Below are positions 26,527-35,296 of a stretch of 41,788 bases of DNA, piece after piece (position 1 is the first letter of the stretch; the number at the start of each line of letters is the position of its first letter). Below the pieces are notes generated by a model that was not told the DNA's origin, searched no databases, and saw only the letters and a program-made list of their open reading frames with translations. The DNA lies in contig NZ_NJAJ01000033.1 in assembly GCF_002632825.1 (NCBI RefSeq), positions 1-41,788 on the forward strand, read 5' to 3'. The position numbers and the translations under genes were made by a program. Source of the DNA: Xenorhabdus stockiae. GTDB lineage: Bacteria; Pseudomonadota; Gammaproteobacteria; Enterobacterales; Enterobacteriaceae.

Positions 26527-27729
26527 ATGGAAAAATGTAAAGGCAATATCGCTATTCCAGCTGCAATAACTAAAAGTACGATCCCTCTGTCTATTTATAT
26601 ACTGGCATTCGGCGTCTTCGCTATGGTCACCAGCGAATTTCAGGTCACAGGTATGGTGACAATTATGGCTGATGACTTAAACGTTTCTATTTCTGAAATT
26701 GGTTATCTGGTCTCTCTATATGCTTTGGCAATGACTTTTGGTGGTCCGTTACTTACACTGGGGTTATTAAAAACGCCTCCTAAAACTGCATTACTTACCC
26801 TTTATTTGATTTTTATTATCGGCGAAATACTTGGAGCATTAGCTGATTCTTATACCGTTCTGGCAATTGCTCGAGTAATAACCGGAGCTGTTTCTGGTGC
26901 CTTTTTTGGTATGTCTGTATCTATTTGCGCAGAAATTGTGGCAGAGCAGCAGCGAGGGTGGGCACTTTCTATTGTTCTCTCCGGTATTATGATAGGAACT
27001 ATATTAGGATTACCAATAGCGAACCTGATAGGCACATATATTGGCTGGAGGATCAGCTTTTGGACAACCACTGCCCTCGCTACTATTGCCGGGATCATTA
27101 GCTTATTCTGGCTTCCGTTTATTCCAAAACAATCTTCAATCAGTTTACGGGCTGAATTTCATACTCTTAACAATCCAGAATTATGGCGAGCTTTTTCCAC
27201 CAGTTTGCTGATTATTGGTGCTACTTTTGCCGCCTTTACTTACTTCACCCCCATATTAAAAGACGTGACAGGTTATCGGGAAGAAACAATTGCCAGCCTG
27301 CTTATCCTCTATGGTATCGCTACAATAATAGGTAATATCATTGTTGGAAAATTAGCTGAACGTTATACGATCATCATTCTAGTAGCTGGCTTAACACTAT
27401 TAACCTTATTTCTCATGCTATTTGGGACTTTTGGTGAAAACAAATTACTTGCCACTTTTTCATTAATAGGAATTGGCTTAGTTGGTGTCACAATGAATCC
27501 AGCTATGGTTACACGGGTAATGAAAACAGCTAACGGTCGCCCATTTGTAAATACTATTCATACCTCTGTCATTACACTTGGCGTTGTTATTGGTGCTTCG
27601 TTAGGTGGATTATTCATTAGTTTAGGTTGGGGATTAAAAGCACCATTATGGGCAGGTTGCAGTATGGCTTTCATAGGATTACTGACTTTATTCTCTGACA
27701 TTAAAAAAATGAAATCTAAAAAAGCCTGA
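26527..27729 (+). CDS. MFS transporter, DHA1 (AraJ-like) family
   Basis: The 400-residue protein has about twelve transmembrane helices. DHA1 features include the first-helix FGVFAMVTSEFQVTGM, GRW-type loop residues replaced by TPPKTALL, the ARVITGAVSGAFFGMS helix and the SIVLSGIMIGTILGLPIANLIGTYIGWR motif-C region typical of AraJ/YdhP exporters. It is probably a proton-driven exporter of a small toxic compound in the inner membrane. AAGG precedes the ATG. Divergent tetR and intervening operators imply inducible expression. Confidence 0.9.
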   Translation: MEKCKGNIAIPAAITKSTIPLSIYILAFGVFAMVTSEFQVTGMVTIMADDLNVSISEIGYLVSLYALAMTFGGPLLTLGLLKTPPKTALLTLYLIFIIGEILGALADSYTVLAIARVITGAVSGAFFGMSVSICAEIVAEQQRGWALSIVLSGIMIGTILGLPIANLIGTYIGWRISFWTTTALATIAGIISLFWLPFIPKQSSISLRAEFHTLNNPELWRAFSTSLLIIGATFAAFTYFTPILKDVTGYREETIASLLILYGIATIIGNIIVGKLAERYTIIILVAGLTLLTLFLMLFGTFGENKLLATFSLIGIGLVGVTMNPAMVTRVMKTANGRPFVNTIHTSVITLGVVIGASLGGLFISLGWGLKAPLWAGCSMAFIGLLTLFSDIKKMKSKKA

Positions 27730-27742
27730 TCAAAATCAGGCT
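27718..27742 (-). terminator. Terminator of the minus-strand GNAT/glycosyltransferase cluster
   Basis: AGCCTGAT (27723-27730) and ATCAGGCT (27735-27742) form a perfect 8-bp stem. On the minus strand it is followed by six T residues (27723-27718). It overlaps the MFS stop codon. Confidence 0.75.
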
Positions 27743-27820
27743 ATAAAAATACGCTCACAGGTAATATGCAATCCGAAAAAATTGAGTTCTGGAATTAGCG
27801 AATTGGATTGAATAAAGTGA

Positions 27821-28258
27821 CTACTTTTGCTTTTTCTCCAGTGTCCAGACGAAATCTGGCTCTGTAACAGGTTTAAATCCCAGTTTCTTATAAAGCCAGC
27901 TTGCTGAAGACGTTACCAGTGTGACATGATCTACATCGGTAACGGCTGGATGCTGTAAAACACACTCCATTAACCAGCGCCCTAATCCTTTCTTTTGATA
28001 CTCATCAATAATAAATACATCTACAACATAAGAAAACGTAGAAAAATCAGTTATTAGCCTAGCGAATCCGATTTTTTTATCTTGATGGGATAATAAAAAG
28101 CATAAACTATTTTCTACCGCAGTTTTAACTTTTTCAAATTCAATTCCTCTAGCCCAAAATAATTGGGTAAGGTTATTATGCACGAAATTGACATCAATAT
28201 TACTTTTATCTGTCGTAATCCAATAATCATCACGTTTCCATTGCATAGCTTGCTTCAT
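27821..28258 (-). CDS. GNAT-family N-acetyltransferase
   Basis: The 145-residue protein has the GNAT fold: KKIGFARLITDFSTFSYVVDVFI (central strands), DEYQKKGLGRWLME (acetyl-CoA loop, Q/R-x-x-G-x-G variant) and a C-terminal ASWLYKKLGFKPV. It transfers an acetyl group from acetyl-CoA to an unknown amine. ATG 28258 has GGGGAA upstream; an earlier TTG is rejected. It lies 25 bases after the glycosyltransferase gene and shares its terminator, so it may be the last gene of that transcript, although its family is also common as a lone chromosomal gene. Confidence 0.85.
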   Translation of the reverse strand: MKQAMQWKRDDYWITTDKSNIDVNFVHNNLTQLFWARGIEFEKVKTAVENSLCFLLSHQDKKIGFARLITDFSTFSYVVDVFIIDEYQKKGLGRWLMECVLQHPAVTDVDHVTLVTSSASWLYKKLGFKPVTEPDFVWTLEKKQK

Positions 28259-28283
28259 ATTATTCCCCTTTAATTGTATCAAA

Positions 28284-29189
28284 TTACAGCTTTAATATTT
28301 TTCTCTTGAAACTGAATCTTACACTGGGATCCAAAAAATATGAAATTTTATTTACTGATTTTATCATGTATTTTAAATAATTCATTCTTTCACCTGATAA
28401 CAATCTTTTATTTTTTAAAAGATGCTCTACAGCATGAGTAGTAATAATGTTTTTATATTTTTCACCAAAGACATTATTCATATGTATAATCGCATCAGCC
28501 ATAATATTGGCTTTATCAGGATTAATATCATTTGATAAACTACCAATCCGTTTTATATAGTTATAAAAAACAGATTTTGTTATAAAGATATCTTTACTTA
28601 TCACTAAGATATCAGGAAAGATAAGTGCATCTTCATAACAAACAACTTCAGGTATTTTTATACAATCAAATAGCCTTCTATTAAAAAACTTCCCACACAA
28701 ATGAGCCTGAAATTTTTTATGCTTCAAAAATTCTCTAACAGCTTCATTTTGTGTTAATTTTAATGGTAGGATAAAGTTAGATTGGGCAATATAATCAGAA
28801 TCTTTATAGACATCATTAATTTTTGATATAAGAATATCAACTTCGTTAGAAACTAAAAAATCCAATACCGTATCAAGGTCGAATAAAGGAATTACATCAT
28901 CACCATCTATGAAGGTTATATATTTACCAAAGCTATTCAGAATGGAAAAATTCCTTACCTTACCAATATTACCAAACTCTGTTCTAAAATATTTAGCATT
29001 ATTATTTTCTGAGTTTGCAAAATCCATCATAACTTTAGATGTTTTATCATTAGATTTATCATCAATTAATATAATTTCAATTGCACGATTTTCATTAAAA
29101 TCAATACACCTTTTTATACTTATCAAGCAATTGTTAATGAAATTCTCGAAATTATGTGCTGTAATAATGATGGATAGTATAGGTACCAT
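28284..29189 (-). CDS. Glycosyltransferase family 2 (A)
   Basis: The 301-residue protein starts VPILSIIITAHNFENFI, a GT-A nucleotide-binding strand, and has IILIDDKSNDKTS and the metal-binding FIDGDDVIPLFD. It should transfer a sugar from a nucleotide-sugar donor onto a growing surface glycan at the cytoplasmic face of the membrane; donor and acceptor are unknown. ATG 29189 has GAGG five bases upstream; a TTG at 29240 gives a non-homologous extension and is rejected. Codon use is very A+T rich, unlike the flanking housekeeping genes. Confidence 0.85.
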   Translation of the reverse strand: MVPILSIIITAHNFENFINNCLISIKRCIDFNENRAIEIILIDDKSNDKTSKVMMDFANSENNNAKYFRTEFGNIGKVRNFSILNSFGKYITFIDGDDVIPLFDLDTVLDFLVSNEVDILISKINDVYKDSDYIAQSNFILPLKLTQNEAVREFLKHKKFQAHLCGKFFNRRLFDCIKIPEVVCYEDALIFPDILVISKDIFITKSVFYNYIKRIGSLSNDINPDKANIMADAIIHMNNVFGEKYKNIITTHAVEHLLKNKRLLSGERMNYLKYMIKSVNKISYFLDPSVRFSFKRKILKL

Positions 29190-29285
29190 ATCGGCCTCGA
29201 TATACAACCAATGCCCGGTTATATTTTTTGCATATTTCAATAATCTATTTATCTGATTTAGATTTATTATTTTAACTGAATAAAG

Positions 29286-30284
29286 TTATAAAAATAACCT
29301 TATCTTTTTTCTATTAGAGAAGTAAAGAAATCTAGAATAAATTTTTAATAAAAATCCCAATAAGTTACTTATTTTAGACCTAGAATACAGTTTATATTGC
29401 TTGGCTATTAATATATCATGAACATACTCCCTATCTTTCTGAGCCAACAACAACATTATTCCCATTGCTATTTGTTTCAATATTTTATTTAGTTTAATAA
29501 TTTCATAACCTGATAGCTTATTTCTCAAATTTATTTTTGCTAAACTATTAAAGTCCACTTTGATACCTAAATAAGACATTAATTTAAATTGAGATTCAGC
29601 TGAATAAAGCAACTGCTCATTATAATAATCGTCCCTTACCTTCTCAGGATGCACTCTGTATTTTAATAAAACATCAGGAAGATTAATAAACCTATAACCT
29701 TCACCAATTGTTAATAAAAATAAACTTACCCATAATCCATAATCTTGTGCTTTTTTATAATTTTCAGGATAAGAAGCCCCTAGCTTCAGAAAAGTCTCTT
29801 TTCTTATCATTACAGTAGGGTGATAGAAAGGACAGTCAAATGCAATGCGAGATATTATTTTTTCATGACTTAAAGGTGGAATTTTATTATTACCCGGTTC
29901 TTCATGGATACTCATAGATGTACCACACACAATAATATCAGTATTCTCAACCATAAACTCATATTGATTTTTGAGTCTATCTGGATATGAATAATCATCA
30001 GCATCCATTCTGGCTATAAACTCCCCTCTGGAGAGGGATATAGCCATATTCAAAGATTTAGCAAGGCCCATATTATAGGCATTCGTGATAATTTTTATTC
30101 TGCTATCTCTCTTCTGAAGCTCAAAGAGTACCTGATCTGTATTATCCGTTGAGGCATCATTAACTATGATAAATTCATAATCATAAAACGACTGACTGAG
30201 AATTGATTCTACGGCTTCAGACAAAAATTCACAACCATTGAAAACGGACATTATTACAGAGATTTTAGGAACATCTTTATTCAT
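29286..30284 (-). CDS. Glycosyltransferase family 2 (B)
   Basis: The 332-residue protein opens PKISVIMSVFNGCEFLSEAV with FIIVNDASTDNTD and the DxD-type MDADDYSYPDRL, all in the GT2 family. The later YHPTVMIRKETFLKLG and LKYRVHPEKV are typical of capsule and lipopolysaccharide transferases. It has no clear membrane span. AAGGG precedes the ATG. It lies 35 bases after the ATP-grasp gene and about 96 bases before the other GT2, consistent with one operon. Its acceptor is unknown. Confidence 0.87.
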   Translation of the reverse strand: MNKDVPKISVIMSVFNGCEFLSEAVESILSQSFYDYEFIIVNDASTDNTDQVLFELQKRDSRIKIITNAYNMGLAKSLNMAISLSRGEFIARMDADDYSYPDRLKNQYEFMVENTDIIVCGTSMSIHEEPGNNKIPPLSHEKIISRIAFDCPFYHPTVMIRKETFLKLGASYPENYKKAQDYGLWVSLFLLTIGEGYRFINLPDVLLKYRVHPEKVRDDYYNEQLLYSAESQFKLMSYLGIKVDFNSLAKINLRNKLSGYEIIKLNKILKQIAMGIMLLLAQKDREYVHDILIAKQYKLYSRSKISNLLGFLLKIYSRFLYFSNRKKIRLFL

Positions 30285-30319
30285 GAAACAAACCCTTATA
30301 TTAATTCATTACTTTTAAT

Positions 30320-31225
30320 TTAACTTCTATTATTAAAATCCAATTCAATAAGAGCGCCAATATTTTTATCTATATTTTTATTTTCTTTACTATTTAACTC
30401 ATTATCCATGCCCGCAGAGTGAATAAAAGTCAACTCACCAAAATTTATTATTTTATCATTTAGATATAAATCAACTCTGACAAATGGAAATGGCTGTGCC
30501 AATTTTTCAGCATAGTAAAATAATTTTTCAAAGTTTTCTGGCTTTATCAGGCAATCAAGATTAATATCCATATAATCCATACCATAAGGTAATAACTCCC
30601 AATTTCTATTCATAAAATAAAATTTTGGCTTTCCTGATTCCCTATCAGCACATACCATGACAAACTCAGCTTTTCCATTGAAACAAAATATTTTGTAATC
30701 GTAAGGTAATAACCCATCTTTTGTTTCAATGAATTTTTCACATATGATTTTCTTAGATATATTTTTATATATCATTTCCACAGACTTACGCCAATAATCT
30801 TCCCTCATCCAGTGGTTTAATTTTTTGACTTCATCAACAATATTAAGGTTTTTTTTATCTCTGCATATGATGTTATAACATGCACCATGATTGCACTTCA
30901 TAACAAATTTATCAGGAAGATTATCCCAATCGATATCGCTGGCTTTATCCCAAGAGCCATAAAGGGGTATTAGTATTTCTTCACACCCTCTATCTTTTAC
31001 ATAATCTCTAACAGAAAATTTATCAGAGCACTGAGTCACTAACTTATTATTCTTATATGTATTTAATTTTAACCATTGTAATTTTTCATTAAATGTAACG
31101 GGAGTTATCAGATTAAGTTTTTTATTTAATCTCTCTTTATAAATTGACTTTGTAACAAACTCAGGGAATAAATCACATATATGGTAGAAAAATTTATTTC
31201 TTAACTTCTTGAGGTATTTATTCAT
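30320..31225 (-). CDS. TupA-like ATP-grasp protein
   Basis: The 301-residue protein resembles the TupA-like ATP-grasp family found in surface-glycan loci: TPVTFNEKLQWLKL, CSDKFSVRDYVKDRG, LPDKFVMKCNHGACYN, KIICEKFIE, then YDYKIFCFNGKAEFV and FVRVDLYLND with a late FGELTF (metal-binding Glu). Such enzymes use ATP to join a carboxylate to an amine and may add amino acids or peptides to a polysaccharide; the actual substrate is unknown. It is first in the minus-strand cluster. Its start has only a weak ribosome site. Confidence 0.82.
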   Translation of the reverse strand: MNKYLKKLRNKFFYHICDLFPEFVTKSIYKERLNKKLNLITPVTFNEKLQWLKLNTYKNNKLVTQCSDKFSVRDYVKDRGCEEILIPLYGSWDKASDIDWDNLPDKFVMKCNHGACYNIICRDKKNLNIVDEVKKLNHWMREDYWRKSVEMIYKNISKKIICEKFIETKDGLLPYDYKIFCFNGKAEFVMVCADRESGKPKFYFMNRNWELLPYGMDYMDINLDCLIKPENFEKLFYYAEKLAQPFPFVRVDLYLNDKIINFGELTFIHSAGMDNELNSKENKNIDKNIGALIELDFNNRS

Positions 31226-31371
31226 ATAGATAAGTTCTTTATCATAGATAAAAATTTATAACCAACTTTAACTCTAATTAAATTTTCATATTAATATCTT
31301 TATAGATGCTACCATAACATTCTTAAACATTTACTCTATAAGAGTGAATTAATACTCTTTACCCTACTTAG

Positions 31372-31399
31372 AAAAATGCCATACTATCGCATGGCATTT
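31372..31399 (-). terminator. Terminator of aqpZ
   Basis: AAATGCCAT (31374-31382) and ATGGCATTT (31391-31399) form a 9-bp stem; on the minus strand a T run follows. It separates aqpZ from the glycan cluster. Confidence 0.75.
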
Positions 31400-31422
31400 A
31401 ATAACAGAACAACATTTATCAT

Positions 31423-32118
31423 TTATTCATTTTTTTGTAATAACCATCTATATATCAAGCCTCCAATAATTCCACCAATCAAGGGAGTCAGCCAGAATAA
31501 CCATAACTGTTCTATCGCCCAGGTTCCTTGAAAAATAGCCACTCCTGTACTTCTTGCAGGGTTAACCGATGTATTTGTTACAGGTATACTAATTAGGTGA
31601 ATCAGAGTTAACGCTAAACCAATCGCCAATGGCGCAAATTTAATTGATGCATTTTTATCTGTTACTCCAAAAATCACAATCAGAAAAAATGCGCTTAATA
31701 CCAACTCAATGATAATGGCAGATTGTAATGAAAACCCTCCGGGAGAATGTTCCCCATATCCATTGGAAGCAAAACCACTTTCCGTTGCATCAAAATCACT
31801 CTGACCACTGGCTATTAAATACAATACCGCTGCGGCGGCAATTCCACCAACCACCTGAACAATAATATAAGGAATGACATCTTTGGCTGGAATACGCCCA
31901 CCAACAAATAGACCTAATGTGACAGCCGGATTAAAATGTCCTCCTGAGATATGACCGACAGCATATGCCATAGTCACAACTGTTAAACCAAAAGCCAGTG
32001 ATACTCCCACAAAACCAATCCCAAGCAGTGGGAATGCCGCAGCTAAAACAGCACTTCCACACCCTCCGAACACTAACCAAAAAGTTCCTAAGAACTCTGC
32101 CGATAATTTTTTAAACAT
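31423..32118 (-). CDS. aqpZ: Aquaporin Z
   Basis: The 231-residue protein has the same length as E. coli AqpZ, six transmembrane helices and two NPA half-helices (HFNPAVTL at 62-69, SVNPARS near 184-190). The selectivity-filter residues Phe43, His174, Thr183 and Arg189 match E. coli AqpZ at the same numbers, predicting a water-specific channel. ATG 32118 has GAGGA upstream; an extension to 32205 is not conserved. Transcribed alone between two hairpins. Confidence 0.95.
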   Translation of the reverse strand: MFKKLSAEFLGTFWLVFGGCGSAVLAAAFPLLGIGFVGVSLAFGLTVVTMAYAVGHISGGHFNPAVTLGLFVGGRIPAKDVIPYIIVQVVGGIAAAAVLYLIASGQSDFDATESGFASNGYGEHSPGGFSLQSAIIIELVLSAFFLIVIFGVTDKNASIKFAPLAIGLALTLIHLISIPVTNTSVNPARSTGVAIFQGTWAIEQLWLFWLTPLIGGIIGGLIYRWLLQKNE

Positions 32119-32285
32119 TATATGATTCCTCAAAGATACCTGCATGAATGCAAAAGAATCCAAACAAAGTTTAGTTAGTATTTTTAAATATGTGCAAGGA
32201 TTCATCAGCAGAAAATAGATGACAAGAAAATACGAAGAGTAGTGATTTCAATAATTAGCAAGGATGTATTTATTTAATCAACATA

Positions 32286-32320
32286 ACAACCTGAGTTTAC
32301 TGATATTAAACTCAGGTTGT
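32286..32320. terminator. Long hairpin between ecotin gene and aqpZ
   Basis: A perfect 14-bp stem (ACAACCTGAGTTTA with TAAACTCAGGTTGT) around a 7-base loop, 20 bases past the ecotin stop. Its T tract is weak, so it may terminate poorly or protect the mRNA end. Confidence 0.6.
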
Positions 32321-32340
32321 TGAGTTACTTAATTAGTAAT

Positions 32341-32814
32341 TTATTTCTCTACTGATGCATTAACCTTATCTGATGCTTGCCAAATACGATATTTAACTTT
32401 TATCGTTTTCGGTGTATATACTACGATTGGTAATTTACTGTTATAACGTATAAATGCATCCTTATCTAAATTCACTGTCACGAACTTCATGGTTTTTTTC
32501 TGATCTGCACAGGCCATTTTTGTTGACATTGGGCCAGCTACTTTATCCAATTCATAATAATTGTATCCCCAACCATCGATATTTTTGGTTTCAAGATTTC
32601 CACCAAACCAGTGATGATTGCAATCTACCATCATACTTTTGCCAATCATCAATTCGACCATGTAATTATTTTCGTCCTTTTCAGGTGTTAGCGTAATGAC
32701 ACTGCGAACCATGCCCTCTGAAGGTTCAGGGAATGGAGCCAGATCATTAGTTTTATCAGCCTGGGCATAAACAGAAACGCTCATAGCAGCTAAAGCAAGT
32801 AGATACTTTTTCAT
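32341..32814 (-). CDS. eco: Ecotin, periplasmic serine protease inhibitor
   Basis: The 157-residue protein has a signal peptide (1-19, ending VYAQA before D20) and the ecotin body: VITLTPEKDE, VELMIGKSMMVDCNHH, GWGYNYYELDKV, STKMAC and a C-terminal KLPIVVYTPKTIKVKYRIW. Cys65 and Cys102 should form the conserved disulphide. The P1 residue of the reactive loop is Lys99 where E. coli has Met84. Ecotin dimers block host trypsin-like proteases in the periplasm. ATG 32814 with AGAGGTG upstream is chosen; an extension to 32937 is not secreted-looking. Confidence 0.94.
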   Translation of the reverse strand: MKKYLLALAAMSVSVYAQADKTNDLAPFPEPSEGMVRSVITLTPEKDENNYMVELMIGKSMMVDCNHHWFGGNLETKNIDGWGYNYYELDKVAGPMSTKMACADQKKTMKFVTVNLDKDAFIRYNSKLPIVVYTPKTIKVKYRIWQASDKVNASVEK

Positions 32815-33085
32815 TTTTTCACCTCTTGGTATGTTTAACAACGCAAGAGAATCATAACAGCGAAAATTCAGTAATAAATTATGCTTTTTTGGCAAGGTAC
32901 TGATTTTTACCACTATTATTTTAAAAGGAAATAACACCTCCTTCAGTGGAGAATAAATTTACATTAACAATCATAGAGATACACCATTTTTATAAAATAT
33001 TTTTTATGTGATATCTCTCAAATCTGGTATTACAATGGGCTGCTACACTCATAGTGTGGTAGTAAACTTCGTAATTGGAGGTCCC

Positions 33086-33313
33086 ATGTTTCCAGAATTT
33101 GCAGAAGATCGTGATTTAGTATCCAACCTGAAAGACTCCCACCCTCGTTTCCAATCCTTGTTTGAAAAACATAACCGTCTTGACCATGAAATATCGCAGC
33201 TTGAAGGCCCGAATGGGGCTGGCTATAACGAAAAAGTCATGCGATTAAAAAAAGAAAAACTCCATATAAAGGATGAGATGCAAAGGATTTTACAGGCGGA
33301 ATCTCAGAAGTAA
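33086..33313 (+). CDS. ydcH: YdcH-family small protein
   Basis: The 75-residue protein matches E. coli YdcH (FPEFAEDRDLVSNLKDSHPRFQSLF split by family variation, then HNRLDHEISQLEG, KVMRLKKEKLHIKDEM). It is a helical coiled-coil protein of unknown function in the cytoplasm. ATTGGAGG precedes ATG 33086. A possible upstream extension lacks homology. It marks the chromosomal flank of the P2-like element. Confidence 0.9.
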   Translation: MFPEFAEDRDLVSNLKDSHPRFQSLFEKHNRLDHEISQLEGPNGAGYNEKVMRLKKEKLHIKDEMQRILQAESQK

Positions 33314-33395
33314 TCCTGCCATAGACTGACGCCTGCTACGCTGAAAAGCGGGCGTCTCATGAAGAGATAGGTTTTTGTTGTGCCTCAACCATAAG

Positions 33396-33420
33396 GTTCT
33401 CAATAAGAGAACTTTTAATT
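33396..33420 (+). terminator. Terminator downstream of ydcH
   Basis: GTTCTC-AATAA-GAGAAC followed by TTTTAATT. A weaker hairpin GACGCCTGC/GCGGGCGTC lies at 33328-33356. Confidence 0.6.
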
Positions 33421-33432
33421 ATCAATATCCAT

Positions 33433-33457
33433 AAAAAAAGCCACCATCAAAGGTGGC
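33433..33457 (-). terminator. Terminator of the P2-like late operon (after ogr)
   Basis: GCCACC (33440-33445) and GGTGGC (33452-33457) form the stem; seven T residues follow on the minus strand. It lies 28 bases past the ogr stop. Confidence 0.8.
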
Positions 33458-33484
33458 AAAAACTGGAGCAAGGTTTTTTATTAT

Positions 33485-33733
33485 TTATTGGGTGACAGCA
33501 GCTTGTGGCGCAGCTTTCTGGCGAGGTTGTCTCTTAGTTTTTGCCCTCGGATGCGGCGTAACACTTTCAACATCGCCTGGCTTAGAAATAAAGCGCACAA
33601 ACGTTTCATGGCTGACGAACGTTGCCCCACAATTGATATTCTGGCATTGGTTATAGCGCTCTTTTGTTTGGCTTGAATGCTCAAAGCTACTACGGGTATG
33701 CGCTGATTGATTACAAAGAGGACACTTAATCAT
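33485..33733 (-). CDS. ogr: Ogr/Delta-family zinc-finger activator of phage late genes
   Basis: The 82-residue protein starts MIKCPLCNQSAHTRSS and has a second pair C-QNINC followed by GATFVSHETFVRFI, the C4 zinc finger of P2 Ogr and P4 Delta. Ogr contacts RNA polymerase alpha to activate late promoters. It is the last gene of the tail module, as in P2, and a matching late promoter is predicted before FI. The basic Pro/Lys-rich tail, about ten residues longer than in P2 Ogr, is the variable part. Confidence 0.9.
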   Translation of the reverse strand: MIKCPLCNQSAHTRSSFEHSSQTKERYNQCQNINCGATFVSHETFVRFISKPGDVESVTPHPRAKTKRQPRQKAAPQAAVTQ

Positions 33734-33832
33734 AATTGTTCACCTTTCTTGAAAGCATTGTTCTTGGAATAACAGTCTTGAAATAACACCATCTCGTCTG
33801 GTGAACAATATATCAAAGATCTCATATTGAGA

Positions 33833-35296
33833 TCAAGTGTTTATTTTGGGATCTTTCGCTTCTGGTTTAATTTCGACCTCATCAAGTTTAACCTCAAGAT
33901 CCAGTGACGTAGTGAACCCGCTGTCATTAAGATTGTGAGTGACTTTTACGATTGTCCAGTCAGTACCGTCGATTTCTTTTTTAAATCCCTCAATATGCAC
34001 TGGCATTTCAGGATAAAGCTCAGCACGCCCTTTCGCTAAAGTAATAGAGAACTGTGCTACACCTCGCTGTAATTTTTTCCAAGCTGCTTCGGCTGCACGT
34101 CCTGCCTCTTCTTTGCTGGAATATATACGAGAAAGAGTCAGAACATTTTCACTTGAACCTTGCAAATATTGCTTGGATCTTTGTTGTTCAGTGGTTGCTT
34201 GTTCATGTTCAACTACAGACTCTTGTTGTTCTTCATAAGAAAAACTTCCATCAACGCTAAAGCTCTTGTCACTTCGCTTTTCCCCTTTACGAGCGGGCTG
34301 AACATAAGAAGGTTTATGCTTTTTTGCTCCACTTTTTGATAGATCCACCCTCCCCGGTTTATGTTTAGGCTTTCCTTTCTCCTTTTCCGGGAATTTTTTG
34401 TCTTTGTTTTTAGAACCTCCTTCTTTTTTAGGTGGCTCTTTATTTGATGGCTTATTTTTTGTCGTATCCGTTTTAGTACTTTCATATTGAACTGATACTT
34501 CAACCTTGGCACTTTTGGATTCTCTCCGCTTATACTCCACAGTCTGTTTAGCCGTTGTACGTGTATCCAGCCACTGCGCTATTACTCCGGTGTAAGACTC
34601 ACGATCTGATAGTGTAAATCTGTGATTATCGCCAGAATTACGGATAATTTTGACCGGAGGAATAGGCGTACCACTGCCTGTTTCATTCTCTCCTTGACGA
34701 ATAAACAACAATTCGCCATTTTTGACCGATGCAATCGCCCCTTCCTGCTTCGCTACTCTAGTCAAAAAGCTTACGTCAGATTCATTAGTCTGATCGATAT
34801 GCACAGTGATGTTTTTTAAAGTATCACTAACCTTAAAGTTCAGTTGATTTCTTGTCGCAACCGTACTAACTATAGTTTCTAACGTGTGTTGATGGTAAGA
34901 CAACTCGCGCTTAACGTTCAGATAACCACGTAAATCAACACTGCGGGCACGTATGGTTACTCTATCAGGAGCACCAACATGTTCAATTTCATCAACAACG
35001 AATTTTCCCTTTGGGGTTAAAGGGTAGCCATGCCACCCCAATTCCAATGTCAAAATATTGCCTCTTGATGGCAGTTTGAGTTCACCATTTGCATCATCCA
35101 ACTCAATATCAAGCTGATCTGATTCCCCTCCTCTATTATCCGTCAGAGATAAAGACATTAAACGTGACTGTATTTTTCCGGTAATATCCTTATTATCGAT
35201 TTCTAAGCGAAAAGCTGGTGCTCCCTCTTTGCCTGTAATCAAATCGAATTGAGGTATCCAACCTGTATTTGGTACCCACTGTTTGAAATCGATCAT
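33833..35296 (-). CDS. P2 gpD-like tail hub/late control protein with Lys-rich insertion
   Basis: The 487-residue protein matches P2 gpD over residues 10-250 (FRLEIDNKDITGKIQSRLMSL, LDIELDDANGELKLP, LELGWHG, DRVTIRARSVDLRG, SFLTRVAKQEGA) and 378-487 (LSRIYSSKEEAGRAAEAAW, ELYPEMPVHIEGFK, WTIVKVTHNL). P2 gpD has about 387 residues; the extra ~100 lie at about 255-378 as a Lys/Pro/Ser/Glu-rich, apparently disordered insert. gpD is the hub at the tail's baseplate end. Its start overlaps gpU by four bases. Confidence 0.88.
   Translation of the reverse strand: MIDFKQWVPNTGWIPQFDLITGKEGAPAFRLEIDNKDITGKIQSRLMSLSLTDNRGGESDQLDIELDDANGELKLPSRGNILTLELGWHGYPLTPKGKFVVDEIEHVGAPDRVTIRARSVDLRGYLNVKRELSYHQHTLETIVSTVATRNQLNFKVSDTLKNITVHIDQTNESDVSFLTRVAKQEGAIASVKNGELLFIRQGENETGSGTPIPPVKIIRNSGDNHRFTLSDRESYTGVIAQWLDTRTTAKQTVEYKRRESKSAKVEVSVQYESTKTDTTKNKPSNKEPPKKEGGSKNKDKKFPEKEKGKPKHKPGRVDLSKSGAKKHKPSYVQPARKGEKRSDKSFSVDGSFSYEEQQESVVEHEQATTEQQRSKQYLQGSSENVLTLSRIYSSKEEAGRAAEAAWKKLQRGVAQFSITLAKGRAELYPEMPVHIEGFKKEIDGTDWTIVKVTHNLNDSGFTTSLDLEVKLDEVEIKPEAKDPKINT

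Noticed and set aside
33485-33684. Other frames overlapping ogr on both strands
   Set aside because: Only the Ogr frame has the paired zinc-binding cysteines and family length.
33818-33834. Palindrome GATCTCA-TAT-TGAGATC at the gpD stop as a terminator or attachment site
   Set aside because: It has no T tract on the minus strand, and no second copy is seen that would support an att site.
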